Shown here: positions 43,446 to 51,581 of the stretch, one piece after another | How the letters are laid out: each line of letters begins with the position of its first letter | How positions within the stretch are numbered: the first letter of the stretch is position 1 | Assembly: GCF_000502835.1 (NCBI RefSeq) | Contig: NZ_AYVL01000008.1 | Location: forward strand, 50,321 to 114,320 | Source of the DNA: Mesorhizobium sp. LSJC280B00 | GTDB taxonomy: Bacteria > Pseudomonadota > Alphaproteobacteria > Rhizobiales > Rhizobiaceae | Direction of reading: 5' to 3' | Length of the DNA: 64,000 nucleotides | Notes under the pieces: generated by a model | What the model saw: the letters and a program-made list of their open reading frames with translations, nothing else | The model's database searches: none | Told to the model about the DNA's origin: nothing | Position numbers and translations under genes: made by a program

Positions 43446-44915
43446 CTAACGCGCCAGCCCAAAAATCGCGTCGCAGTCGAGGTGGGTTTCCAGTTCGGCT
43501 GCGATCTCGTCCAGTGCCCGTTCGACCTCGGCGCGGTAGTCGATGCCGCCGCCCTTGACGCCAAGGCTTTCGAGGAATTTCGCCCGGAAGGCATCGGCGG
43601 AAAACAGCCCGTGCATATAGGTGCCCAGCACCTTGCCGTCGGCCGAGATAGCACCGTCATCGATGCCGTTGATAACGGCGGACGGCCGCAGCGTATCCGG
43701 ACCTGTGGTGCGGCCGAGATGGATCTCGTAGCCCTCGAGCGGCAGATCGAACGGCACCGAGCGCGCGCTGACGTTGCGCACCGTCTTTTCCGGCTCCATC
43801 ACCGTTTCGACGTCGAGCAGCCCGAGGCCTTGCGTTTCTGTAACGCTGCCCTCGATGCCGTCGGGATCGCGCACGCTACGACCAAGCATCTGGAAGCCGC
43901 CGCAAATGCCGACGATATGACCACCGCGTTTCCTATGCGCGGCAAGGTCGCGGTCCCAGCCGTTCTCGCGAAATTTCAGGAGATCGCCGATCGTCGACTT
44001 CGAGCCGGGAATGACCACCAGACCCGCATCTTCGGGCAAGCGCTCACCAGGCGGCACGAACACCACCTCGACCTGCGGTTCGGCCTTGAGCGGGTCGAGA
44101 TCGTCGAAATTGGCGATGCGCGAGAGCATCGGCACGGCAACCTTCAGCGCGCGCTTCTCGCCGGACGCCAGTCGTTCGAGCACGACGGAATCTTCCGATG
44201 GCAGCCGCGCCGCCGCCTTCAGCCACGGCACGACGCCAAAACAGCGCCAGCCGGTGAATTTTTCGATCGCCTCGATGCCATCGTCGAACAGCGAGACATC
44301 GCCGCGGAACTTGTTGATAAGGTAGCCGACGATCATGCGCCGGTCCTCGTCCGGCAGGATCAGATGGGTGCCCGCGACCGAGGCGATGACGCCGCCGCGA
44401 TCGATATCGCCGACCAGGATCACCGGCACGCCGGCGCGCGTCGCAAAGCCCATATTGGCAATGTCGTGGCTCCTGAGATTGATCTCGGCCGGCGATCCCG
44501 CGCCCTCGACAATGACTAGGTCGGCGCCCTCGCCGACCGTCGCCCAGGAGTCCAGCACCGCATCCATCAGCCGGCCCTTCAGCGCCTGGTAGTCGCGCGC
44601 CCGCGCCTCGCCGAACACCTTGCCCTGCACGACGACTTGAGCGCCGACATCGGTCTGCGGCTTGAGCAGCACCGGGTTCATGTGGATCGTCGGCGCCACG
44701 CCGCAGGCGATCGCCTGCAGCCATTGGGCGCGGCCGATCTCGCCGCCGCCTGAATCGCCTGGAATATCGGCGACGGCGGCGTTGTTGGACATGTTCTGCG
44801 GCTTGAACGGCCGCACCTTCAAGCCGCGCTTCTTCGCCGCGCGGCACAGACCGGCGACGAGCACCGTCTTGCCGACATCCGAACCCGTGCCCTGCAGCAT
44901 GATCGCCTTGGCCAT
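43446..44915 (-). CDS. cobQ: Cobyric acid synthase
   Basis: A 489-residue glutamine-dependent amidotransferase that amidates side chains b, d, e and g of adenosylcobyrinic acid a,c-diamide in cobalamin synthesis. The N-terminal P-loop domain starts MLQGTGSDVGKTVLVAGLCR, with NMSNNAAV and SPAEINLRSHDIANM. The C-terminal class I-like glutaminase domain has the nucleophile Cys in GICGGFQMLGR and the His in YMHGLF near residue 430. Its ATG is 2 bp past the stop of the cupin gene, so the two are co-transcribed although no functional link is evident. Confidence 0.93.
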   Translation of the reverse strand: MAKAIMLQGTGSDVGKTVLVAGLCRAAKKRGLKVRPFKPQNMSNNAAVADIPGDSGGGEIGRAQWLQAIACGVAPTIHMNPVLLKPQTDVGAQVVVQGKVFGEARARDYQALKGRLMDAVLDSWATVGEGADLVIVEGAGSPAEINLRSHDIANMGFATRAGVPVILVGDIDRGGVIASVAGTHLILPDEDRRMIVGYLINKFRGDVSLFDDGIEAIEKFTGWRCFGVVPWLKAAARLPSEDSVVLERLASGEKRALKVAVPMLSRIANFDDLDPLKAEPQVEVVFVPPGERLPEDAGLVVIPGSKSTIGDLLKFRENGWDRDLAAHRKRGGHIVGICGGFQMLGRSVRDPDGIEGSVTETQGLGLLDVETVMEPEKTVRNVSARSVPFDLPLEGYEIHLGRTTGPDTLRPSAVINGIDDGAISADGKVLGTYMHGLFSADAFRAKFLESLGVKGGGIDYRAEVERALDEIAAELETHLDCDAIFGLAR

Positions 44916-44917
44916 TA

Positions 44918-45532
44918 TCAGCCCCTGCCCTGCGCAACAGTTCCGGTGATCGTCGACTTGGCCGCCAGTGGCCCGCCACGCCAGAGATAGAGCGCCAGCA
45001 GCGGCTCCTTGCCGGTGCGCATGGCGTGGTTGATGTCAGAGGCATGGTGGATCACCTCGCCCGCCGCTCGAAGGCGAAAACCGCCGTCGCCCATGCGCCA
45101 TTCGGTGCCGCCGGTCAGCGGGATGTAGATCTCCTCCGCGACATGGTGATGATCGGGGTAGACGATGTCGGGTCCAAGGATCAGCAGGCCGGCCGCAACC
45201 TCGTCATTGACGAAATGCCCGCGTGTACCGAACACCTCCAGCCAGCCGTAATTGTCGATGAAAACCTTGCCGAAATCCGCCTCGCCATAGGTTTGCCCCC
45301 AGCGCAGATCGCCGCGACGCTCCGCAACCAGCCGCGCCAGCGGCTTGGCCGCAGCGGGAGCGAGTTCGACGATACGGTCGAGCTGAAGGAGACAAGGCAG
45401 TGCATGCGGTTCGAGCGGCCGGCTTGGCATGTCCCAGCCGATTCGGGCCACGGCGTCGCGCACCAGCGCATCATCGAACGTCTGGAGATAGGCATGGAAG
45501 CGTCCAAGCAGTTCGTCGAAATTTGTCGTCAC
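44918..45532 (-). CDS. Cupin protein of the dimethylsulfoniopropionate lyase family
   Basis: A 204-residue cupin resembling the DddL/DddQ/DddW group. The metal-binding strand is LILGPDIVYPDHHHVAEEIY (His128-130, Glu133/134, Tyr136), and the second motif has HHASDINHAM (His169). Family members cleave DMSP to acrylate and dimethyl sulfide, but many terrestrial homologs are untested. The start GTG at 45532 (TTNFDELLGRF) has TTTGGAGC upstream and is preferred to ATG 45559. Divergent from an acyl-CoA dehydrogenase (151 bp) and 2 bp from cobQ. It may instead act on another onium or small carboxylate. Confidence 0.7.
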   Translation of the reverse strand: MTTNFDELLGRFHAYLQTFDDALVRDAVARIGWDMPSRPLEPHALPCLLQLDRIVELAPAAAKPLARLVAERRGDLRWGQTYGEADFGKVFIDNYGWLEVFGTRGHFVNDEVAAGLLILGPDIVYPDHHHVAEEIYIPLTGGTEWRMGDGGFRLRAAGEVIHHASDINHAMRTGKEPLLALYLWRGGPLAAKSTITGTVAQGRG

Positions 45533-45683
45533 ACTTTGCTCCAAAGCGCATTCGCACACAGCCGCTGCCCAGATGGTTGGATGGAGACGATCGGGTTGCG
45601 CGGCGGCATCATTGGTCTAGATTGGACTGCGCGCAAAGCCAAAAACGACAGGCCAGCAGGCCGGAAACATCAGGGAGCACGCC

Positions 45684-46850
45684 ATGGACGCCGCTGTCGA
45701 TGCGGGCACCAGCCAGTTCGAACTCAACGAAGACCAGCGCGCCATCCAGGAGATGGCGCAAGCCTTCGCCGCCGACCGTGTGGCGCCGAACGCACTCGAC
45801 TGGGATCGCAACAAGTATTTCCCCGCCGATGTGATCCGCGAGACAGGTCCGCTCGGCCTTGGCGGCATCTATGTCCGCGAGGATGTCGGCGGCTCGGGGC
45901 TCGGCCGGCTCGACGCCGTGCTGATCTTCGAAGCGCTTTCGCGGGCCGATCCGGCGTTTTCCGCCTTCATCTCGATCCACAATATGGCGGCATCGATGAT
46001 CGACCGCTTCGGCAGCGACGAGCAATGTCGGCGCTTCCTGCCGAAGCTGACCTCGATGGAATGGCTGGCCAGCTACTGCCTGACCGAGCCGGGTTCGGGA
46101 TCCGATGCCGCGGCGCTGAAGACGCGTGCGGTCAAAAGCGGCGGCGATTATGTGCTGAACGGCGCCAAGCAGTTTATCTCCGGTGCCGGCGACAGCGACC
46201 TCTATGTCGTCATGGCGCGCACCGGCGCCGACGGGCCGAAAGGCATTTCCACCTTCGTCGTGCCGAACGATGCGCCCGGCCTTTCCTTCGGCGCCAACGA
46301 GCGCAAGATGGGCTGGCACATGCAGTCGACCCGCCAGGTCGTCTTCGAGGACTGCAAGGTGCCGGCGGAAAACCTGCTGTCGGTCGAGGGCGCCGGTTTC
46401 GGCATCGCCATGGCCGGGTTGGACGGCGGCCGGTTGAACATCGCTGCCTGCTCGCTCGGCGGCGCGCAATCGGCGCTCGACAAGGCACTCGCCTACACCG
46501 CCGAACGCAAGGCTTTCGGCTCGAAGATCAACCAGTTCCAGGCGCTGCAGTTCAAGCTCGCCGACATGGAGACCGAACTGCAGGCAGCGCGCGTCTTCCT
46601 CTACACCGCCGCCTCGAAGCTCGACCGCAACGCGCCGGATGCCTCGAAATGGTCGGCGATGGCCAAGCGCTTCGTCACCGACACCGGCTTCAACGTCGCC
46701 AACGACGCCCTGCAGCTGCATGGCGGCTATGGTTACCTGCACGACTACGGCATCGAGAAGCTGGTGCGGGACCTGCGTGTCCACCAGATCCTCGAAGGCA
46801 CCAACGAGATCATGCGCGTCATCATCGCTCGCGCGCTGATCGGACGATAG
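45684..46850 (+). CDS. Acyl-CoA dehydrogenase, probable isobutyryl-CoA dehydrogenase
   Basis: A 388-residue FAD enzyme. It has CLTEPGSGSDAAALKTRA (FAD/substrate site), the middle domain KQFISGAGDSDLYVVMARTG, and the catalytic Glu in HQILEGTNEIMRVIIAR. The short ISIHNMAASMIDRFG segment is typical of isobutyryl-CoA or short-branched members. With the 3-hydroxyisobutyrate dehydrogenase gene next on the same strand it forms a valine-degradation pair. It would convert isobutyryl-CoA to methacrylyl-CoA, passing electrons to ETF. Confidence 0.85.
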   Translation: MDAAVDAGTSQFELNEDQRAIQEMAQAFAADRVAPNALDWDRNKYFPADVIRETGPLGLGGIYVREDVGGSGLGRLDAVLIFEALSRADPAFSAFISIHNMAASMIDRFGSDEQCRRFLPKLTSMEWLASYCLTEPGSGSDAAALKTRAVKSGGDYVLNGAKQFISGAGDSDLYVVMARTGADGPKGISTFVVPNDAPGLSFGANERKMGWHMQSTRQVVFEDCKVPAENLLSVEGAGFGIAMAGLDGGRLNIAACSLGGAQSALDKALAYTAERKAFGSKINQFQALQFKLADMETELQAARVFLYTAASKLDRNAPDASKWSAMAKRFVTDTGFNVANDALQLHGGYGYLHDYGIEKLVRDLRVHQILEGTNEIMRVIIARALIGR

Positions 46851-46857
46851 AGAATTT

Positions 46858-47010
46858 AGTGAATAGTGAATGGTGAATGGTGAATGGTGCATGGTGAATG
46901 GTGAGGCTATCATATAGACCATGAGGTAATACATGATCCATACTGACTACTTACTACTGACTACTGACTACTGACTACTGACTATTCACTATTCACTATT
47001 CACTATTCCA
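46858..47010. repeat. Two 7-bp-unit tandem repeat tracts with complementary ends
   Basis: 46858-46907 repeats GTGAATG-type units (GTGAATG four times, one GTGCATG). 46942-47010 repeats TGACTAC units and then ATTCACT units. The GTGAATAGTGAAT and ATTCACTATTCAC parts are complementary, so the RNA could fold. It lies between the acyl-CoA dehydrogenase and mmsB genes and is likely length-variable. Confidence 0.8.
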
Positions 47011-47026
47011 CTCACGGAGCGCCATT

Positions 47027-47911
47027 ATGACCACCATCGCCTTCATCGGCCTCGGCAATATGGGCAATCCGATGGCCTCCAACCTGGTCAAGGCCGGATA
47101 TGCCGTGCACGGCTTCGACCTGGTGCCGGAGAACCTCGTCATCGCCAGGGAACACGGCGTCGTCGTCATGGCCAACGCCGTTGCGGCGGTGAAAGACGCC
47201 GATGCGGTCATCACCATGTTGCCGGCCGGCAAGCATGTTCTGTCGGTTTACGCAGACATAGCGTCCAAGGCAAAAAAAGGCGCGCTGTTCATCGATTCCT
47301 CGACCATCGATGTCGAGTCGGCTCGAAAGGCCCATGCCATCGCCGCCAAGCACGGGTTGCTGTCGATCGACGCGCCGGTCTCCGGCGGCACGGGCGGTGC
47401 GGCGGCCGGCACGCTGACCTTCATGGCCGGCGGTTCGAAGGATGCCTTCGCCAAGGCCGAACCAATCCTCAAGCCGATGGCCGGCCGCATCGTTCATTGC
47501 GGCGACGACGGCGCCGGACAGGCGGCGAAGATCTGCAACAATATGATTTTGGGCATTTCGATGATCGGCGTTGCCGAGGCCTTCGTGCTGGCGGAAAAGC
47601 TCGGCCTGTCGCACCAGGCGCTGTTCGACGTCGCCTCGACCTCGTCCGGCCAGTGCTGGTCGCTGACCACCTATTGCCCGGTGCCCGGCCCGGTGCCGAC
47701 ATCGCCCGCCAACAATGGCTATAAGCCTGGGTTCGCGGCGGCACTGATGCTGAAGGACCTCAAACTGTCGCAGGAGGCCGCACAGAGCGTCGGTGCGGCA
47801 ACGCCGCTCGGCGCCGAGGCAGCCCAGCTCTATGCGCTGTTCAACGCACAAGGGAATGCCGGCGCGGATTTTTCCGGCATCATTAATTTCCTCCGTGGTA
47901 ACCCGGCGTAA
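47027..47911 (+). CDS. mmsB: 3-hydroxyisobutyrate dehydrogenase
   Basis: A 294-residue beta-hydroxyacid dehydrogenase oxidising 3-hydroxyisobutyrate to methylmalonate semialdehyde in valine breakdown. NAD motif IAFIGLGNMGNPMASNLVKA, substrate loop DAPVSGGTGGAAAGTLTFMA, and catalytic Lys in GAGQAAKICNNMILG. The C-terminal helical domain has GYKPGFAAALMLKDLKL. The ATG follows ACTCACGGAGCGCC. It acts after the upstream acyl-CoA dehydrogenase; the hydratase and hydrolase steps are not in this window. Confidence 0.9.
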   Translation: MTTIAFIGLGNMGNPMASNLVKAGYAVHGFDLVPENLVIAREHGVVVMANAVAAVKDADAVITMLPAGKHVLSVYADIASKAKKGALFIDSSTIDVESARKAHAIAAKHGLLSIDAPVSGGTGGAAAGTLTFMAGGSKDAFAKAEPILKPMAGRIVHCGDDGAGQAAKICNNMILGISMIGVAEAFVLAEKLGLSHQALFDVASTSSGQCWSLTTYCPVPGPVPTSPANNGYKPGFAAALMLKDLKLSQEAAQSVGAATPLGAEAAQLYALFNAQGNAGADFSGIINFLRGNPA

Positions 47912-48316
47912 GCTCCAAGTTCACAGGTTTCGATCTGCCCAAAGCGGAAAGCCGGCAAATTTAGATTTGCTTAAGCTCTTGCTAACCCTGCAGTAACGAT
48001 ATGCGTTTAAAACGGATTGCGAGGCGGACATCCGCCCGGCGCTCCGGATCAGGTCTCGCGTACCGGAGCCCGTAAGTTTCGCCGTTAGTTTCGCAAGTGT
48101 ATTGTTGGCGAAGCGCCATGCGTATCTGGCAAAGCCGCGTTCCGATGGAGCGCGGTTTTTGCGTTTCGCATTCTTCAAGGACAATGAGGCGATCGCCCTG
48201 GCGCGTCTCCAGATGATCGTCGGCGTCGTGGCTGCTGTCCTGAGCTACGTCGACCCACAGGTGGTCGCGCCCCAACCCCCCAGCGCGTCGGTGCCATGGC
48301 TCATCGGTCAGCTACG
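47912..48316. other. Intergenic region with a terminator-like hairpin
   Basis: No gene is supported. AAAGCCGCG (48131-48139) pairs, with one G-T pair, with CGCGGTTTT (48151-48159), followed by T; it may terminate plus-strand transcripts 220 bp past mmsB. Confidence 0.5.
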
Positions 48317-49141
48317 CTACTTGCGTGCGAGCACGACGTGGGCCTCTTGGGGGAACATCAGCTCCCCTTCAGTTGAATAGATTGCCAGCGAAAAATTTAG
48401 ATCACCGGTGATCGCTGCGATGACTGCTTCCCGATGTCCGGCATCCATTCCGCTGACCAGCCCGGCCTGCGGAGTCGCCGCCAATTGTAGTCGCACATAT
48501 TCCCTTGACGAGGGAAATCGGATGTTCTGTGTCGTCGTGTGGATGGTCACCTGACGAAATCCCGCCTCGGCCACCAATCGGTAAAGCTCGTCCGCATCAG
48601 CGAGTGAATGCTCAGACCTTTTCGTTGCCGAAGCGCCTGGACCGAGTTGTCGATCCAAGGCATCCGCCAGCGCCTTCGCCGCAGGAGTGTGCTCAATAGC
48701 GCTGAAAACGTTTAAAGCCAGTCGGCCGTCAGGCACCAGAACCCGGAACATCTCACGGAGCGCACTAGATCGATCCGGAAAAAACTGCAGTCCGAGCTGG
48801 CAAAGAACCAGATCGAAGGCGGAGTCAGGGAACGGCATTTCGAGCGCGCTTCCCTCGTGCCAGTCGATACGCGCTCCAGCGCCTCTCGGGAGCGACCGAG
48901 CAACGGCGAGCATGCCCGTATTGATGTCGAGGCCGACGACCTGCCCACTTCCCATACGCTCGGCCGCCGAGCGTGCCACCACGCCGGTGCCGCAAGCTAC
49001 GTCCAGAATCCGCTCACCAGATTGAGGCGCAGCACGATCCATCAGGTCCGCAGCCCACAGGGCTGTGATTGCCGGGACTAGGTAGCGCTCGTAGAGGTCG
49101 GCGGCGCTGCCTTCCAGCTGCCACTGCTCCTGTTTGGCCAT
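48317..49141 (-). CDS. Class I SAM-dependent methyltransferase
   Basis: A 274-residue methyltransferase of the UbiE/MenG-like type. SAM motif I is ILDVACGTGVVARSAAERMG, the acidic loop VVGLDINTGML, and post-I LPFPDSAFDLVLCQLGLQFF-like (seen as MPFPDSAFDLVLCQ). A C-terminal extension after residue 200 differs from UbiE. The start at 49141 (MAKQEQWQLEG) has GGGAGGGAC upstream. The methyl acceptor is not determinable. Confidence 0.83.
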   Translation of the reverse strand: MAKQEQWQLEGSAADLYERYLVPAITALWAADLMDRAAPQSGERILDVACGTGVVARSAAERMGSGQVVGLDINTGMLAVARSLPRGAGARIDWHEGSALEMPFPDSAFDLVLCQLGLQFFPDRSSALREMFRVLVPDGRLALNVFSAIEHTPAAKALADALDRQLGPGASATKRSEHSLADADELYRLVAEAGFRQVTIHTTTQNIRFPSSREYVRLQLAATPQAGLVSGMDAGHREAVIAAITGDLNFSLAIYSTEGELMFPQEAHVVLARK

Positions 49142-49189
49142 AGTGTCCCTCCCGCACAACGATCTCGGGCAACGGGCCCGATCGGCGCT

Positions 49190-49552
49190 TCAGCAGCCAT
49201 CATAAAGCGCGTGTCTGTCGACTAGCAACCGGGCAATGGAAACCGGCAGGGTGCTATTCTTCTCGTTCCGTATCACAACGGTCTTACACCATCCGCCCCA
49301 AGTAGAATCAAACTCACATTCCACTGTGCACTCCACGCGCGGCATCTCGCCAATATTTACGAGGCCGATATCCACGAGTTTGTAGCGAGCGATCGCCTTT
49401 GGATATTTCCTGAAAACACTCTCAATTTCTGACACGAAGCCCTTGTGCTCTTCTGGAACCGGCCTTTTGAAAGGTGTTTTGGCGTCCTGCGCAAGACATA
49501 CAGTGATGACCGATTGCATAACCAAGGCTAGGATCAAAGAAATGGTGCGCAT
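49190..49552 (-). CDS. Hypothetical secreted protein
   Basis: A 120-residue protein with a signal peptide (MRTISLILALVMQSVITVCLA). The mature domain has three Cys (ECTVECEF and GWCKT) plus a C-terminal Cys, and ends HALYDGC. This may be a small disulfide-stabilised periplasmic domain. No family was recognised. It lies 20 bp from another small gene on the same strand, possibly one transcript. Confidence 0.55.
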   Translation of the reverse strand: MRTISLILALVMQSVITVCLAQDAKTPFKRPVPEEHKGFVSEIESVFRKYPKAIARYKLVDIGLVNIGEMPRVECTVECEFDSTWGGWCKTVVIRNEKNSTLPVSIARLLVDRHALYDGC

Positions 49553-49571
49553 CAACTGTCTCCAATACGCC

Positions 49572-49904
49572 TTACGTGGAGAGATGTTTTGATGGTGGAT
49601 GGCCGCAACTCCGGGACGGGGGGAAGGCCGTATCGAGGGTAGTCTGCGTCAAACATGGCCCACCATCGCCCGTGTAATCGTTGCACGGGCAGTTGCCGTG
49701 CGCCTCTATGTGCGCGTTGCAAGGGTTCCCGAACCCAAACCCATCATCAGGTAAAGTTACTCCCGCCCGCGCCAGTAGCGCCGCGGCTTCTTTCCGCGCG
49801 CTAATGATCAAGAACGCGGCCTTTTCCAGGGCTTCCGATTGTTCGCGCGTGAGACCTTCCCGAGACAGATATTTAAAGATCCTCGTCTGGCGAACTCTTC
49901 GCAT
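49572..49904 (-). CDS. Small cysteine-rich hypothetical protein
   Basis: A 110-residue protein. The N-terminal helix (LTREQSEALEKAAFLIISAR, KEAAALLARAGV) is followed by a Cys/His-rich tail: NPCNAHIEAHGNCPCNDYTG, then GGPC and SCGHPPSKH. The layout suggests one zinc site and resembles, in my recollection, the DUF6422 type. The ATG at 49904 is 13 bases from a GGAG. The function is unknown. Confidence 0.5.
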   Translation of the reverse strand: MRRVRQTRIFKYLSREGLTREQSEALEKAAFLIISARKEAAALLARAGVTLPDDGFGFGNPCNAHIEAHGNCPCNDYTGDGGPCLTQTTLDTAFPPSRSCGHPPSKHLST

Positions 49905-49961
49905 GAAGCGGCATTCAATCTCCGGGCGCCCGATTACCGGGCGCCCGGCAAACGTTCCATC

Positions 49962-51341
49962 TTACCGCTTGCGCAAATCTGCTTGCGCCAGGTCGAGCGC
50001 CGTGGCGATGCGGTCGCAGGCCATGTCGATCGTCTCGCGCGTCCAGATCAGCGGCGGCGACAGGATCATCGTGTCGCCGGTAGCGCGCAGCATCATGCCC
50101 TGGACAATCGCGTGGTCGCGAACCATCACCGCCGCGCTGCCGGCCGGCAGGAAGCGCTCCTTGGTCACCTTGTCCTTGACGATCTCGATCGCCCCCATCA
50201 GCCCGAACGAGCGCACCTCGCCGACCAGATCGTGCCCACCGAGACGTTCCTGCAGGGCCCTGGCGAAGTAAGGCCCGGTGTCGTTCCTCACGCGCTCGAC
50301 CAGGCCTTCGCGCTCGATGATCTCGAGGTTCTTCAGCGCCACCGCGCAGGCCACCGGATGCCCGGCATAGGTGTAGCCGTGATAGAATTCGCCGCCCTTT
50401 TCGACCAGCGTCGCCGCGATGCGGTCGCCGACCAGCAGCGCCGACAGCGGCTGATAGCCAGAGGTCAGCGCCTTGGCCGTGGTGATGGTGTCGGGCTCGA
50501 CATCGAAGGCTTGTGCGGCGAACCACTCGCCTGTGCGGCCATATCCGGTGATGACCTCGTCCAGCATCAGCAGGACATCGTATTTGCGGCAGATGCGCTG
50601 CACCTCCGGCCAATAGCTCATCGGCGGGATCTTCACCCCGCCTGCCCCCATCACCGGCTCGCCGATGAAGGCGGCCACCTTGTCGGCGCCGGCTTCGAGG
50701 ATCGCGTCCTCGACCGCTTTTGCCGCGCGCAGGCCGAAATCATGGTCGCTTTCGCCGGGCAGTGCGAGCTCATAGGCATAGGGCATCATCACATGGACGA
50801 TGTTGGGCACGGCGCCGCCGAGCTGCTTGTGCATCAAATCCATGCCGCCGAGCGAGGCGCCGGCGATGGTCGAGCCGTGGTAGCCCATCTTGCGTGAGAT
50901 GATGCGGTTCTTCTCGGGCCTGCCTTCCAGCACCCAATAGTGACGGACCAGGCGCAGCGCCGTGTCGTTGGCCTCCGAACCGGACGAGCCGTAGAACACC
51001 TGGTTGATGTGCCTTGGCGCGATCTCCGCCAGCTTTTTCGACAGCAGAACCGGCGTCGGCGTCGAGCATTTGAAGAAAGAGTTGTAGTAGGGCAATTCCT
51101 TCATCTGGGCGTAGGCGGCGTCGGCCAGCTCGTCGCGGCCATAGCCGACATTGACGCACCACAGCCCAGCCATGCCGTCGAGGATTTCCGTCCCTTCGGC
51201 ATCATAGATGAACGGCCCGTTGGCGTGGGTGATGATGCGCGAGCCGGTCTCGCGCATCTCTTTGTGGTCGGTGAACGGATGAAGGTGATGCGCGGCATCG
51301 ATCTGCTGAAGCTGCTTCAGCGAATAATTCTGGTAGGTCAT
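49962..51341 (-). CDS. Class III (omega-)aminotransferase
   Basis: A 459-residue PLP enzyme. MAGLWCVNVGYGRDELADAA starts the class III pattern, FYGSSGSEANDTALRLVR binds phosphate, LLMLDEVITGYGRTG carries the PLP Asp, and TTAKALTSGYQPLSALLV the Schiff-base Lys. The type is beta-alanine/taurine/putrescine:pyruvate transaminase. The start at 51341 (MTYQNYSLKQLQQ) has AGGAAAGAC upstream. Neighbours do not fix the amine donor. Confidence 0.87.
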   Translation of the reverse strand: MTYQNYSLKQLQQIDAAHHLHPFTDHKEMRETGSRIITHANGPFIYDAEGTEILDGMAGLWCVNVGYGRDELADAAYAQMKELPYYNSFFKCSTPTPVLLSKKLAEIAPRHINQVFYGSSGSEANDTALRLVRHYWVLEGRPEKNRIISRKMGYHGSTIAGASLGGMDLMHKQLGGAVPNIVHVMMPYAYELALPGESDHDFGLRAAKAVEDAILEAGADKVAAFIGEPVMGAGGVKIPPMSYWPEVQRICRKYDVLLMLDEVITGYGRTGEWFAAQAFDVEPDTITTAKALTSGYQPLSALLVGDRIAATLVEKGGEFYHGYTYAGHPVACAVALKNLEIIEREGLVERVRNDTGPYFARALQERLGGHDLVGEVRSFGLMGAIEIVKDKVTKERFLPAGSAAVMVRDHAIVQGMMLRATGDTMILSPPLIWTRETIDMACDRIATALDLAQADLRKR

Positions 51342-51581
51342 GTCTGGTCTTTCCTCTTGAACCAATCCGGCAGCTTTCGCGCCGGGGCGGATTCGTCAGA
51401 GGACAGCGGGCGGCGAATAGCCGATGCGAGCGCAGAGCCGCAACAGCTCGGCGCGTAGCGTGCGCGACGACGGCGTCACCGCCACCCCAAATGCGCAACC
51501 CGATTTCGCCAGCCGAGCCATGCATGCACCTTAGGCTGCCTCGAGCCCTCAGTTCAAGCCGTGCCGGTCAAGCGACGCCGG

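Noticed and set aside
43086-44519. 477-codon plus-strand open frame
   Set aside because: Antisense to cobQ, which is unambiguous.
45026-46876. 616-codon plus-strand open frame
   Set aside because: Runs across the cupin gene antisense and the acyl-CoA dehydrogenase in another frame; Arg-rich translation without domains.
46942-47010. Possible CRISPR-like repeat array
   Set aside because: Units are only 7 bp with no spacers; it is a microsatellite.
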